64,000 nt of DNA, taken from positions 2,359,501 to 2,423,500 of the forward strand of contig NZ_CP042435.1 of NCBI RefSeq assembly GCF_007971225.1. The letters are read 5' to 3'. A model generated the notes under the pieces. It searched no databases, had not been told where the DNA came from, and saw only the letters and a list, made by a program, of their open reading frames with translations. This DNA comes from Panacibacter ginsenosidivorans (lineage in GTDB: Bacteria; Bacteroidota; Bacteroidia; Chitinophagales; Chitinophagaceae). The position numbers and the translations under genes are program-made. Shown piece by piece: positions 36,461-45,745 of this stretch. Within the stretch, counting starts at the first letter, position 1. The number at the start of each line of letters is the position of its first letter.

Positions 36461-38161
36461 ATGCAAAAAAGATGGAACATAAAAAAGGAAAATGAACAGG
36501 ATTCTGCAACATTAAGCAAAGCTTTGAAAATCCACCCTGCACTTTGTAAAATCCTGGTACAAAGAGGGTTTAATACATTCGACAAAGCAAAATCCTTTTT
36601 CAGACCACAACTTTCAGATCTCCATGCTCCCTGGCTCATGAAAGATATGAGGCTGGCGGTACAACGCATTGAAGGAGCAATTAATAATAAAGAAAACATA
36701 CTAGTCTTTGGAGATTATGATGTAGATGGAACAACAGCTGTTGCCTGCATGTACAGGTTTCTTAAAAATCAATATTCTAATGTTGAATTTTATATCCCTC
36801 ATCGTTATAGAGAAGGTTATGGCGTCTCAAAAGCCGGGATTGATTTTGCCAAAGAAAACAACTTTACACTTATTATTTCACTCGACTGCGGTATAAAATC
36901 TGTCGACCTTATTACTTATGCCAAAACTCTTGGTATAGATTTCATTGTTTGCGATCACCACTTACCAGATATTGAAGTACCACCCGCCGTTGCCATCCTG
37001 AATCCAAAACAAAAAGATTGTAATTATCCTTATAAAGAATTATGTGGTTGTGGGGTTGGTTTTAAGTTGATTCAGGCGCTTTGCGAAACCTGGCAATTAC
37101 CTGATACTTATTTTCTCGAATTCCTAGATCTTGTTGCTACTGCAATCGCAGCCGATATTGTTCCTGTTACCGGCGAAAACAGGGTTCTTGCCTTTTATGG
37201 ATTAAAGAAAGTAAATGAAAATCCATGTACCGGAATAAAAGCATTACTAAAACTTGCAGCACAGGAAAAAGAAGTACATATAACTAATCTTGTTTTTATT
37301 GTAGCACCGCGTATTAATGCAGCAGGTCGTATGGACGACGCAAAAAAAGCCGTGCAGCTTTTTATAGAAAATGATTTCGATAAAGCGCTGGAATATGCGG
37401 AAATGCTGCATAATGATAATACAGACCGCCGCGAAGCAGATAGCAATATTACAGAAGAAGCTCTAGCCATCATTCAAAATGATGTTTCGTTAATAAACCG
37501 TAAAACAACTGTAGTTTATCGCGATCACTGGCATAAAGGCGTGGTTGGCATTGTTGCATCAAGGCTTATTGAAAGTTATTACAGGCCAACTATAGTACTT
37601 ACAAAAAGCGGAGATATAGTTGCCGGCAGTGCCCGCAGTGTACCGGGTTTTAATTTATATGAAGCCATACACGCATGCAGGCAAAGTTTACTCGGCTATG
37701 GTGGGCATTTTGCAGCAGCAGGTATGACGCTGCTCGAAGAAAACGTAAAAGCTTTTGCAGATAAATTCGAGGAAGTAGTACATAACACCATCACCGAGGA
37801 ATCGCTTATACCTGAAATTGTTATTGATGCTGCGATAAATTTTAGGGACATTACCCAAACATTCTACAGCATTATTCTTCAGATGGAACCTTTCGGTCCC
37901 GGGAATATGCGCCCTGTCTTTATTACAAGGAACGCCGGGGAAACGGGTTTTTCAAAAGTTGTAAAAGAAAAACATGTACGTTTTGTTGCACGACAAGACG
38001 GCATAACATTAACCGGTATAGGATTTAACCTGGCAGAAAAATTTCATCTATTGCAAAAAGATAAGCCATTCGATATTGTTTATACGCTTGACATGAATGA
38101 ATGGAACGGTCAGCAAAGCCTGCAATTAAGAGTTATTGATTTCAATATTCCTCAAGTTTGA
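36461..38161 (+). CDS. recJ: Single-stranded-DNA exonuclease RecJ
   Basis: 5'-3' single-strand DNA exonuclease for recombination and mismatch repair. The 566 residues contain the DHH-domain motifs: NILVFGDYDVDGTTAVACMY, ISLDCGIKS, VCDHHLPD with DHH, APRINAAGRMDDA, and the DHHA1 part VAGSARSVPGFNLYEAI with GGHFAAAGMTL. Complete and at family length. It starts at ATG 36461, 74 bases after repeat locus 15. Confidence 0.95.
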   Translation: MQKRWNIKKENEQDSATLSKALKIHPALCKILVQRGFNTFDKAKSFFRPQLSDLHAPWLMKDMRLAVQRIEGAINNKENILVFGDYDVDGTTAVACMYRFLKNQYSNVEFYIPHRYREGYGVSKAGIDFAKENNFTLIISLDCGIKSVDLITYAKTLGIDFIVCDHHLPDIEVPPAVAILNPKQKDCNYPYKELCGCGVGFKLIQALCETWQLPDTYFLEFLDLVATAIAADIVPVTGENRVLAFYGLKKVNENPCTGIKALLKLAAQEKEVHITNLVFIVAPRINAAGRMDDAKKAVQLFIENDFDKALEYAEMLHNDNTDRREADSNITEEALAIIQNDVSLINRKTTVVYRDHWHKGVVGIVASRLIESYYRPTIVLTKSGDIVAGSARSVPGFNLYEAIHACRQSLLGYGGHFAAAGMTLLEENVKAFADKFEEVVHNTITEESLIPEIVIDAAINFRDITQTFYSIILQMEPFGPGNMRPVFITRNAGETGFSKVVKEKHVRFVARQDGITLTGIGFNLAEKFHLLQKDKPFDIVYTLDMNEWNGQQSLQLRVIDFNIPQV

Positions 38162-38179
38162 TATTTATTTTTTCTTTTG

Positions 38180-38320
38180 TTATCAGCTTCAGTAATCAAT
38201 TAAACATTGTTGCGTCGCACATTTGTACTTACGAAACAATTCTCAGCAGTTGAGTAGAGAATAAAATGCACAAGAGTGCGACGCAACGAAAGATCAATGC
38301 ATATTCCGGAGCCCGGCACA
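38180..38320. repeat. Dispersed repeat locus 16: A plus / A minus pair
   Basis: Core A on plus at 38209-38228 (variant GCACATTTGTAC) and on minus at 38268-38287, 39 bases apart. The right arm ends CCGGAGCCCGGCAC. Lies between recJ and rsgA, and can fold into a long hairpin. Confidence 0.9.
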
Positions 38321-38365
38321 CAACTCTTCTTACGCTAAAATCAAACTCCACGTATCTTCGTTTCG

Positions 38366-39292
38366 ATGAAAGCTTTGGTATACAAGTCTACAGGCAGCTG
38401 GTATGTTGTAAAAACCCAAACCGGTAAAACAATGAATGCCCGTATAAAAGGCATTTTTAAAATTGATGGCATTACTTCTACCAACCCCATTGCTGTTGGC
38501 GATGAAGTTGAAATAGAAATGGAAAATGAAGTGGAACAAACAGCTACAATTACAAATATTCTTCCACGCAAAAATTATATAGCAAGAGCCACACCTCATC
38601 AAAACAAAGAACGTCATATTGTTGCTTCAAATCTTGATCAGCTTTTACTCTTTGCTACATTAAAAGAACCGAGAACTTCGCAAGGATTTATTGACAGATT
38701 CCTGATAGCGGCAGAAGCTTACCATGTGCCGCCCATAATTGTTTTTAACAAGGCGGATCTATACCGTAAAAAGGAAATGCAACTTTTTGAAGAACGGAAA
38801 GAAATGTACAATGCTATTGGCTATAAAGTATTGCTTACAAGTGTTGAAAAAAATGAAGGGCTGGAAAATTTAAAACTTGCTTTAAAAGATAAAACCACTT
38901 TGCTTAGCGGTCATAGCGGTGTGGGTAAATCTACCTTCATTAATGCTATTTTTCCTGAACTTGAATTACGCACCAAAGAAGTAAGTGGCTGGAGCGGCAA
39001 AGGAATGCATACTACCACATTCGCAGAAATGTTTGATTTGCCATTTGGTGGAAGAATTATAGATACTCCTGGAATAAGAGAGTTTGGTATTACGGATATA
39101 AAAAAAGAAGAACTGTCGCACTATTTTCCTGAGATGCGCCAATTATTACAGAATTGCCAGTTCAATAATTGTATTCATATTAATGAGCCGGGATGTGCGG
39201 TTAAATATGCAGCGGAGCATGGAAAAATTGCAATGGAACGTTATGTGAGTTATTATAACATTCTTGAGTCCATCAACGATAAAAGTTATTGA
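38366..39292 (+). CDS. rsgA: Ribosome small-subunit-dependent GTPase A
   Basis: Circularly permuted GTPase that helps late 30S maturation. The order of motifs is G4-G5-G1-G3 as expected: PIIVFNKADLYRK, then GHSGVGKSTFINAIFP (P-loop), and IIDTPGIREFG. The N-terminal OB-like domain (SWYVVKTQTGKTMNARIKG) and the C-terminal zinc knuckle (NCQFNNCIHINEPGCAV) are intact. Its last seven bases overlap the convergent small gene. Confidence 0.95.
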   Translation: MKALVYKSTGSWYVVKTQTGKTMNARIKGIFKIDGITSTNPIAVGDEVEIEMENEVEQTATITNILPRKNYIARATPHQNKERHIVASNLDQLLLFATLKEPRTSQGFIDRFLIAAEAYHVPPIIVFNKADLYRKKEMQLFEERKEMYNAIGYKVLLTSVEKNEGLENLKLALKDKTTLLSGHSGVGKSTFINAIFPELELRTKEVSGWSGKGMHTTTFAEMFDLPFGGRIIDTPGIREFGITDIKKEELSHYFPEMRQLLQNCQFNNCIHINEPGCAVKYAAEHGKIAMERYVSYYNILESINDKSY

Positions 39293-39573
39293 TGAGCAGT
39301 TTTGCTTTTTAGTTTACCTGCCAGTTCAATCACAACCTTAGCATCCTTGCTGTTCTGAGGCGTTAATGTTACACCGGAATAAATGCTGTAATTAAGGCTA
39401 AGCGGGTAACCACGATACTTGAAGTTCCATTCAATATTGTCGATCTCATCATGTTTTGATGTAAACCGAACTTTACGAATACGGCTCAATTCGTTGGTGA
39501 GCCCGTAAAACTGCTGTAAGGTAGCGTTGTCGTCGATAATGGTTGTGTTGGTGTTGTAATCATTTGGTCTCAT
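39286..39573 (-). CDS. Small protein of unknown function
   Basis: A 95-residue protein not recognised. Predicted soluble with no signal peptide; strands around VRFTSKHDEIDNIEWNFKY and YPLSLNYSIYSGVTLTP. It overlaps the end of rsgA by seven bases in convergent orientation. Codon use and amino-acid composition look like a genuine gene, but confirmation by conservation would be needed. The 279 bases upstream contain an inverted repeat (39755-39830). Confidence 0.6.
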   Translation of the reverse strand: MRPNDYNTNTTIIDDNATLQQFYGLTNELSRIRKVRFTSKHDEIDNIEWNFKYRGYPLSLNYSIYSGVTLTPQNSKDAKVVIELAGKLKSKTAHQ

Positions 39574-39754
39574 AATAATCCTGTTTATATCATATATAAT
39601 TAATACGTTTAATTAACGATTTTTGTTAGGTTACAATTCTCTCGGAAAAAAGTAATTGCTGACTTAATCAGATCGCAGTATTATTTTAGGCAGGCAATAA
39701 AAATAATTAGCAACGACCCCGAAATTTTATTATGGCAAATTTCGTGCAAAAAAA

Positions 39755-39830
39755 TAAGGATAATTCCCTTCGGATATTAATATAATGTAAAAACAAGCAG
39801 TTAGTTATGGCTCTTCGGAAATTATCCTTA
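39755..39830. repeat. 11-bp inverted repeat in intergenic region
   Basis: TAAGGATAATT (39755-39765) and AATTATCCTTA (39820-39830) are exact reverse complements around 54 bases that also contain CCCTTCGGA and CTTCGGA. They may frame a structured RNA or an old mobile relic; nothing more can be said. It lies between the unknown 95-residue gene and the carbonic anhydrase gene. Confidence 0.45.
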
Positions 39831-39852
39831 GATATAATAGACAGACAGATTT

Positions 39853-40383
39853 TTATTTCGCTGCATTAAAATCAGAAAACCATGAAGAATATTTTACGTA
39901 GTTATTCGCAATGCGGTCAATTTCGCCATGAATAAGGTCTTTGGAGATATCTTTTACCTTTTTTGCCGGTACGCCGGCATAAATGCTGCCCTCTTCTACA
40001 ATCGTTCCTTCCAACACAACAGCCCCTGCAGCAATAATAGAATTGCTTTGAATTTCACATCGGTCCATTACAATGGCGCCCATCCCAATCAGCACATTGT
40101 CATAAACCGTACAGCCATGAACAATCGCATTATGCCCAATAGATACATTATTGCCAATATTTGTGGGGTTCTTTTCAAATGTGCAGTGAATAACTGCCCC
40201 ATCTTGTATATTCACTTTGTCGCCCATTTTTATATAATGTACATCGCCCCTTACTACCGCATTAAACCATACGCTACATTCATTTCCCATCACCACGTCG
40301 CCAACAATAGTAGCATTAGGTGCTACGAAACAATTTTTGCCAAATTTTGGAAATTTACCATGTACAGGTAATATAGTTGTCAT
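39853..40383 (-). CDS. Gamma-class carbonic anhydrase family protein
   Basis: Left-handed beta-helix protein of the gamma-carbonic anhydrase/PaaY/YrdA family, 176 residues. Hexapeptide turns are visible throughout (for example NCFVAPNATIVGDVVMG). Metal-ligand histidines fit VIHCTFEK, GHNAIVHGC and the region VSIGHNAIVHG. Many members have no proven carbonic anhydrase activity, so enzymatic function is open. Single minus-strand gene. Confidence 0.88.
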   Translation of the reverse strand: MTTILPVHGKFPKFGKNCFVAPNATIVGDVVMGNECSVWFNAVVRGDVHYIKMGDKVNIQDGAVIHCTFEKNPTNIGNNVSIGHNAIVHGCTVYDNVLIGMGAIVMDRCEIQSNSIIAAGAVVLEGTIVEEGSIYAGVPAKKVKDISKDLIHGEIDRIANNYVKYSSWFSDFNAAK

Positions 40384-40410
40384 TGGTAATAATTTTTAAA
40401 GATGATTTTT

Positions 40411-40463
40411 TGAGCCCGGCTATCGAATAACTATTAAACTTTGCTTGCGTCGCACACTTGTAC
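40411..40463 (+). repeat. Dispersed repeat locus 17: core A, plus orientation
   Basis: Core at 40444-40463 (CTTGCGTCGCACACTTGTAC), left arm GAGCCCGGCTATCG...ATTAAACTTT. With locus 18 it brackets the class III aminotransferase gene. Confidence 0.9.
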
Positions 40464-40561
40464 GTTTATCTATACCTCAGCAAGTCAGCAACATTGCGAA
40501 TTTAAATTGAACAACTAACTTCAGCTAACTTAGCCGCATATTTTTACTAACATTCATTTGC

Positions 40562-41752
40562 ATGAACCAGCGACAGTTATTTTTTCAGCACGTTGCACAA
40601 ACTTCAACAGAACCAATCGCCCTGGAAATCGCAAAGGCTTCCGGCATGTACCAATACGATGTAAATGGTAAAGAATATGTAGATCTTATTTCTGGTTTCA
40701 GCGTCGCCAATATTGGTCACTCAAACCCAAAGGTTGTTGAAGCAGTACAAAAGCAGGCCGCCAAATACATGCACCTGATCGTTTATGGAGAATTTATAGA
40801 AACACCCCAGGTTGCTTATGCAAAAGCACTTACAGATAATCTTCCATCATCACTCAATTCAGTCTATTTTACCAATAGCGGCGCCGAAGCAACGGAAGGC
40901 GCTATGAAACTTGCCAAACGAGCCACCGGGCGCTGGAAAATTATAGCTTTTAATAAAAGTTATCATGGTAGTACACAAGGCGCATTGAGCCTGATGGGAG
41001 ATGAATATTTCCGAAATGCATTCCGTCCACTCTTGCCTGATATTCATCATTTCAATTACAACAGCAAAGAAGTAATTGCTGCCATAGACGAAAATACAGC
41101 TTGTATAATTTTAGAAACTATACAGGCAGAGAGTGGCGTAACAAAACCTTTACCGGAATGGCTGAAAGCAATTCGCGTAAAATGCAACAAAACAGGAACT
41201 TTACTTATTCTCGATGAAATACAAGCCGGTTTTGGAAGAACAGGTTCTTTATGGGCTTTTGAGCAATACAATATTGTTCCAGATATCTTACTCTTGGGAA
41301 AAGCTTTGGGTGGTGGCATGCCTTTAGGCGCTTTCATTGCAGACAGAAAAATAATGCATACATTAACTTTCGATCCTGTACTTGGTCATATTACAACGTT
41401 TGGTGGTCATCCTGTTTCCTGTGCTGCAGGAAAAGCTGCACTCGAAGTTTTATTACAAAGCAATTTGATCAATGTAGTAAAGAAGAAAGAAGAAATTTTA
41501 AGACAACATCTTCAGCATGAAAAGATCATCCAGCTAAATACCGCAGGTTTATGGGCATCCCTTGAGTTTGCTAGTTTTGAAACAAACAAAAAGATCATTC
41601 ATAAATGTATTAACAAAGGCCTGATAACAGATTGGTTTTTGTTTGCGCCAAATAAGATGCGCATAGCGCCACCATTAATTATTACAGAAGAAGAGTTAAT
41701 AAATGCTTGCAAAAAAATTATAGAAGCGATTGATGAAGTATTTGCTGAATAG
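40562..41752 (+). CDS. Class III aminotransferase (ArgD-like)
   Basis: Pyridoxal-phosphate aminotransferase of fold-type I class III, 396 residues, in the family of acetylornithine/ornithine and 4-aminobutyrate aminotransferases. Visible motifs: VYFTNSGAEATEGAMKLAKR (phosphate loop), AFNKSYHGSTQGALS, ILDEIQAGFGRTG with the cofactor Asp, and the Schiff-base lysine in LLLGKALGGGMPLGAF. No arginine-biosynthesis genes are nearby, so the exact substrate cannot be stated. It is bracketed by inverted repeat cores. Confidence 0.88.
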   Translation: MNQRQLFFQHVAQTSTEPIALEIAKASGMYQYDVNGKEYVDLISGFSVANIGHSNPKVVEAVQKQAAKYMHLIVYGEFIETPQVAYAKALTDNLPSSLNSVYFTNSGAEATEGAMKLAKRATGRWKIIAFNKSYHGSTQGALSLMGDEYFRNAFRPLLPDIHHFNYNSKEVIAAIDENTACIILETIQAESGVTKPLPEWLKAIRVKCNKTGTLLILDEIQAGFGRTGSLWAFEQYNIVPDILLLGKALGGGMPLGAFIADRKIMHTLTFDPVLGHITTFGGHPVSCAAGKAALEVLLQSNLINVVKKKEEILRQHLQHEKIIQLNTAGLWASLEFASFETNKKIIHKCINKGLITDWFLFAPNKMRIAPPLIITEEELINACKKIIEAIDEVFAE

Positions 41753-41762
41753 CAGTCAAAAT

Positions 41763-41816
41763 GTACAAGGGTGCGACGCAACAAAAGTTTAATACTTATG
41801 ACAAAGCCCGGTTCAA
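41763..41816 (-). repeat. Dispersed repeat locus 18: core A, minus orientation
   Basis: Minus-strand core at 41763-41782 (plus strand GTACAAGGGTGCGACGCAAC), with an arm ending AAAGCCCGGTTC. Located 11 bases after the aminotransferase stop. Confidence 0.9.
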
Positions 41817-41850
41817 AAAATAATTTATAAAATATTTCTACCGCTGCAAT

Positions 41851-43230
41851 ATGCCACAAACATTACCACAAAAGCTGGAAGCGATGCGCAACTATTTCAA
41901 CGGTGGCGCAACAAAATCTTTGGCATTCAGAAAAATGCAACTCCAAAAATTAAAGGATGCAGTGTTGCAACATGAAGAAGATTTGTATGATGCTTTGTAC
42001 GCGGATCTCAAAAAAAGTAAAGAAGAAACCTGGGTTACCGAAACAGGATTTTTTATTGCAGAAATAAATGATGCCATCCGCAATTTGCATAAATGGATGA
42101 AGCCGGAAAAAGTAAAAACAAATCTGTTGAACATGCCATCATCGAGTTATGTAATAAATGAACCGCTTGGTGTTGTACTCGTGATTGGTCCATGGAATTA
42201 TCCGTTACAGTTATTGTTTACGCCAATTATTGGCGCTATTGCTGCAGGTAATTGTGTTGTTGTAAAACCAAGTGAGTTTGCGCAGGCAACATTGAACGTA
42301 ATGAAAGAGATCATCACAAAAACATTCGATGAAAATTATGTTTTATTTGTTGAAGGTGATGGCGCAGCAGTTGTTCCCGAAATGATGAACAACTTTGTTT
42401 TTGATCATGTATTTTATACAGGCAGCACAATGGTTGGGAAAGTAATTTATCAAATGGCGGCTAAAAATCTTGTACCAGTAACATTAGAGCTTGGTGGCAA
42501 AAGCCCCTGTATTGTTGAAAGCGATGCTAACATTGAAGTTGCTGCAAGAAGAATAGTGCTTACAAAATTTTCTAACTGCGGACAAATGTGTGTTGCGCCA
42601 GATTATCTGCTTGTGCATACTTCTGTAAAAGAAAAACTTGTTGAAGCGTTAAAAAAATGGATTGAGAAATTTTATACCACTGATCCATTAACTGCATATA
42701 GTTATGGAAAGATTATTAATGAAAAACAATTCAATAGGTTACTAGGCTATTTGCAAAATGCAAATATCATTTGTGGTGGCACTCATGATGCAAGCAAACT
42801 TTTTATTACGCCTACTCTAATCGACCACGTTGATCTTTCTTTGCCAGTAATGCAGGATGAAATTTTTGGACCGATTCTTCCCGTCATAACTTTTAACACA
42901 AAAGAAGAAGCGTTGAAAATAATTACGCAACATAAAAACCCTCTGGCATTGTATGTATTCACGCAAAGCAATACCAAAGAGCGTGAATGGCTTGACAGTG
43001 TTGCATTTGGTGGTGGTTGCGTTAATAATGCGAGCTGGCATTTAACCAATTACCATTTGCCTTTTGGCGGTCGGGGCTTTAGTGGGACAGGCGCTTATCA
43101 TGGCAAGTTTTCATTCAATACTTTCAGTCATAAAAAAGCAATTATGAAAACACCTACATGGTTCGATCCTGATATAAAATATCCGCCATTTAAAGGAAAA
43201 TTGAAATTGTTTAAATGGGTTATCAAATAA
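41851..43230 (+). CDS. Aldehyde dehydrogenase
   Basis: NAD(P)-dependent oxidation of an aldehyde to an acid. The 459 residues correspond to the class 3/fatty-aldehyde subgroup lacking the N-terminal extension. Motifs: IGPWNYPLQLLF, FYTGSTMVGKVI (coenzyme turn), the catalytic Glu in LELGGKSPCIV and the nucleophile Cys in NCGQMCVAPDYL. A C-terminal membrane anchor, present in some relatives, is not obvious here. Substrate unknown; it follows the aminotransferase gene on the same strand. Confidence 0.92.
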   Translation: MPQTLPQKLEAMRNYFNGGATKSLAFRKMQLQKLKDAVLQHEEDLYDALYADLKKSKEETWVTETGFFIAEINDAIRNLHKWMKPEKVKTNLLNMPSSSYVINEPLGVVLVIGPWNYPLQLLFTPIIGAIAAGNCVVVKPSEFAQATLNVMKEIITKTFDENYVLFVEGDGAAVVPEMMNNFVFDHVFYTGSTMVGKVIYQMAAKNLVPVTLELGGKSPCIVESDANIEVAARRIVLTKFSNCGQMCVAPDYLLVHTSVKEKLVEALKKWIEKFYTTDPLTAYSYGKIINEKQFNRLLGYLQNANIICGGTHDASKLFITPTLIDHVDLSLPVMQDEIFGPILPVITFNTKEEALKIITQHKNPLALYVFTQSNTKEREWLDSVAFGGGCVNNASWHLTNYHLPFGGRGFSGTGAYHGKFSFNTFSHKKAIMKTPTWFDPDIKYPPFKGKLKLFKWVIK

Positions 43231-43234
43231 TTTC

Positions 43235-43288
43235 TTGTACCTGGCTTTGGTATTTTCAATTAAACATCGTTGCGTCGCACATTTGTAC
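43235..43288 (+). repeat. Dispersed repeat locus 19: core A, plus orientation
   Basis: Core variant GTTGCGTCGCACATTTGTAC at 43269-43288, left arm GTACCTGGCTTTGG...TCAATTAAACATC. It supplies a false upstream extension (MRRTFVLQQ) to the glutathione peroxidase reading frame. Confidence 0.9.
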
Positions 43289-43329
43289 TGCAACAATTCT
43301 GTTTATCTTTTGTTTTAGTGTTTATTAAG

Positions 43330-43992
43330 ATGTTCAAAAATAAAATCATCAAAAGATCAGCTATTGTAATTTTAATAATTGCAGTAGTACTAGTCTTTAT
43401 AAAGAAAGAAAATATGACGCTGAGACAATCGATATTAAAAACATTCTATCCTGTGCTAATGGCTTTTGGTAAATCAAAAAATGAACAAAAAAATACAACG
43501 AATATGCAACCACCTGTTTCTTTCTATTCATTACATACAACAGACAACAAAGGCAACAGTGTAAACTTTGAACAGTTCCATGGCAAAAAAATATTACTGG
43601 TAAACACAGCCAGCGATTGTGGCTACACACCTCAATATGAAGACCTGGAAAAATTATACCGGCAATACAAAGACAGACTTATGATCATCGCCTTTCCTGC
43701 AAATGATTTTGGCGAGCAGGAGAAAGGCAATGATGAAGAAGTTGCTACATTTTGTAAGGTGAATTATGGCGTTACATTTCCCTTAATGAAAAAAAGTATT
43801 GTTGTAAAAGGTAAAGATCAGAATGAAATATTTCAATGGTTGTCTGATAAATCTAAAAACGGCTGGAACGATCAGGAACCAACATGGAATTTTTGCAAAT
43901 ACCTTGTTAATGAAAATGGTGTGCTTACAAACTTTTATAATAGTTCTGTTTCTCCGATGAGTAAAGAAGTTACTGATGCAATAAACAAATAA
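43330..43992 (+). CDS. Glutathione-peroxidase-family protein, membrane-anchored
   Basis: Thiol peroxidase of the glutathione peroxidase family, reducing hydroperoxides, probably with thioredoxin since it has cysteine in place of selenocysteine. From the ATG at 43330 it has 220 residues: an N-terminal membrane helix (about 11-24), then the peroxidase domain with Cys97 in VNTASDCGYTPQYEDL, Gln130 in FPANDFGEQEKG, and Trp/Asn in WNFCKYLV. The N-terminal anchor would place the domain outside the cytoplasm, which is unusual and noteworthy. The frame extends back to 43270 through repeat DNA; that extension is rejected. Confidence 0.9.
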   Translation: MFKNKIIKRSAIVILIIAVVLVFIKKENMTLRQSILKTFYPVLMAFGKSKNEQKNTTNMQPPVSFYSLHTTDNKGNSVNFEQFHGKKILLVNTASDCGYTPQYEDLEKLYRQYKDRLMIIAFPANDFGEQEKGNDEEVATFCKVNYGVTFPLMKKSIVVKGKDQNEIFQWLSDKSKNGWNDQEPTWNFCKYLVNENGVLTNFYNSSVSPMSKEVTDAINK

Positions 43993-44016
43993 TTATCTTT
44001 ATTGAAACACAATTGA

Positions 44017-44538
44017 ATGTTTACCAAAACAGATATTGAGAAATATTTTATTGCAGAAAAACAGGAAAACTTATTGTTTGTAATGCTGGGTATTGTTGCA
44101 ATTGTAATTGCATTGATTGGTTTATTTTACTGGAAAACACAATTCTGGAAAGGCGCTTCCATTCCTTTAATCTTAATTGCATTGATACAAATAATTGTTG
44201 GCTATACTGTTTATGCAAGAACTGATAAACATAGAACAGATGTGGTTTATTCATTTGATATGGATCCATCTAAATTGCAAAATGAAGAAGTGCCAAGAAT
44301 GGAAGAAGTCAACAGAAATTTTGTTACCTACCGCTGGATAGAAATTATATTGTTTGTTGCAGGTATTGCATTAGCGCTTGTTTACAGAACGAATACTGAT
44401 AAGCAACTAATAGTTGGTATTGGTATTGCATTAGCAATTGAAGCCGCATTAATGTTCGGCGCAGATTTTATTGCAGAGAAAAGAGCAAGTAATTACAGTA
44501 GTGGATTGAAAATTTTCTTACAAAAACAGAAGATATAA
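44017..44538 (+). CDS. Membrane protein of unknown function
   Basis: A 173-residue protein with about four membrane helices: FVMLGIVAIVIALIGLFYW, IPLILIALIQIIVGYTVYA, WIEIILFVAGIALALVY and LIVGIGIALAIEAALMFGA. A charged central loop (DMDPSKLQNEEVPRMEEVNR) contains a Glu-rich stretch. No known family recognised. It begins 24 bases after the peroxidase gene, so it is probably co-transcribed. Confidence 0.75.
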   Translation: MFTKTDIEKYFIAEKQENLLFVMLGIVAIVIALIGLFYWKTQFWKGASIPLILIALIQIIVGYTVYARTDKHRTDVVYSFDMDPSKLQNEEVPRMEEVNRNFVTYRWIEIILFVAGIALALVYRTNTDKQLIVGIGIALAIEAALMFGADFIAEKRASNYSSGLKIFLQKQKI

Positions 44539-44565
44539 GAATGCTTGCTCATCAAACTTCAGAAC

Positions 44566-44620
44566 GTACAAGTGAGTGACACAACGGAAGCTCAATAGCA
44601 GCAATACAGCTCACTAACAA
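44566..44620 (-). repeat. Dispersed repeat locus 20: core B, minus orientation
   Basis: GTACAAGTGAGTGACACAAC exact at 44566-44585, followed by GGAAGCTCAATAGCAG. Right partner of locus 19; together they bracket the peroxidase gene and the membrane gene. Confidence 0.92.
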
Positions 44621-44623
44621 AAA

Positions 44624-45661
44624 TTACAAAGGGCATTTCTCGTGGTAATTCACTAATTCAATTGCCAGTTTTTCAAATTCAAAGTCTGCATATTTATTAG
44701 CGATCTCTGCAAGTACTTCATCAACTTCTTCTGCAGTTTTGAGAATTACTAAACGATTGCGATATTCTTTTATGCCCGGCATTCCTTTTAAATAATTTGC
44801 GTAGTGGCGACGCATTTCGTTGATGCCAACGATTGGTCCTTTCCACTGCACAGACTTATGCAAATGCTTGCTGATAACATTGATGCGTTGCTGTAAAGTT
44901 GGTGCTGGTAAATGCGTGCCCGTTTGCATGTAATGCCTGATCTCGTTGAAGATCCAGGGATAACCAATGGCAGCACGACCGATCATAATGCCATCAACAC
45001 CGTAACGATTTTTATATTCCATTGCTTTTTCAGCACTGTCGATATCTCCGTTGCCAAAGATGGGAATTTGAATGCGCGGATTGTTCTTTACTTTAGCGAT
45101 CAATGACCAATCTGCTTCGCCCTTGTACATCTGTGTGCGTGTGCGGCCATGAATGGCGAGTGCTTTTATACCAACATCCTGCAGGCGTTCTGCAACTTCT
45201 TCTATGTTCCTGTGTTCATCATCCCAGCCAAGACGCGTTTTAACAGTCACAGGCAGTGAAGTACTTTTTACAACTGCTTCTGTAAGCCGTGTCATCAACG
45301 GAAGATCTTTCAACACACCTGCACCTGCACCTTTGCTTACTACTTTTTTTACAGGACAACCAAAGTTTATGTCAACAAGATCAGGCTGCACAGTCTCCAC
45401 GATCTTTGCACTTAGTGCCATTGCTTCTTCATCGCCGCCAAAGATTTGAATACCGATTGGTTTTTCGTAATCGAATATATCAAGCTTATGACGACTCTTA
45501 ATAGCATCACGAATCAAACCTTCGCTGCTGATGAATTCTGTGTACATCAGGTCCGCACCATTGTCTTTACATACCGCACGAAAAGGCGGATCACTCACGT
45601 CCTCCATTGGTGCGAGTAATAAAGGAAATTCAGGAAGTTCTATGTTACCAATCTTAACCAT
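44624..45661 (-). CDS. dusB: tRNA-dihydrouridine synthase
   Basis: FMN enzyme reducing specific uridines to dihydrouridine in tRNA. The 345 residues fit the DusB type: LAPMEDVSDPPFRAVCKDNG, FISSEGLIRD, QIFGGDEEAM, the catalytic cysteine in DINFGCPVKKVVSKGAG, VTVKTRLGWDD, ALAIHGRTRTQMYKGEADW and FGNGDIDSAEKAME, then GIMIGRAAIGYPWIF. Complete. The name dusB rests on overall similarity, other Dus paralogues are possible. Confidence 0.92.
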   Translation of the reverse strand: MVKIGNIELPEFPLLLAPMEDVSDPPFRAVCKDNGADLMYTEFISSEGLIRDAIKSRHKLDIFDYEKPIGIQIFGGDEEAMALSAKIVETVQPDLVDINFGCPVKKVVSKGAGAGVLKDLPLMTRLTEAVVKSTSLPVTVKTRLGWDDEHRNIEEVAERLQDVGIKALAIHGRTRTQMYKGEADWSLIAKVKNNPRIQIPIFGNGDIDSAEKAMEYKNRYGVDGIMIGRAAIGYPWIFNEIRHYMQTGTHLPAPTLQQRINVISKHLHKSVQWKGPIVGINEMRRHYANYLKGMPGIKEYRNRLVILKTAEEVDEVLAEIANKYADFEFEKLAIELVNYHEKCPL

Positions 45662-45745
45662 TCAAATAAATTTCAATAAGTATCAGCATAAAATAGCTGA
45701 CTCTCAAAAATGAGTTGCAAATTTACAGCCTTATAAGTAAATGAT

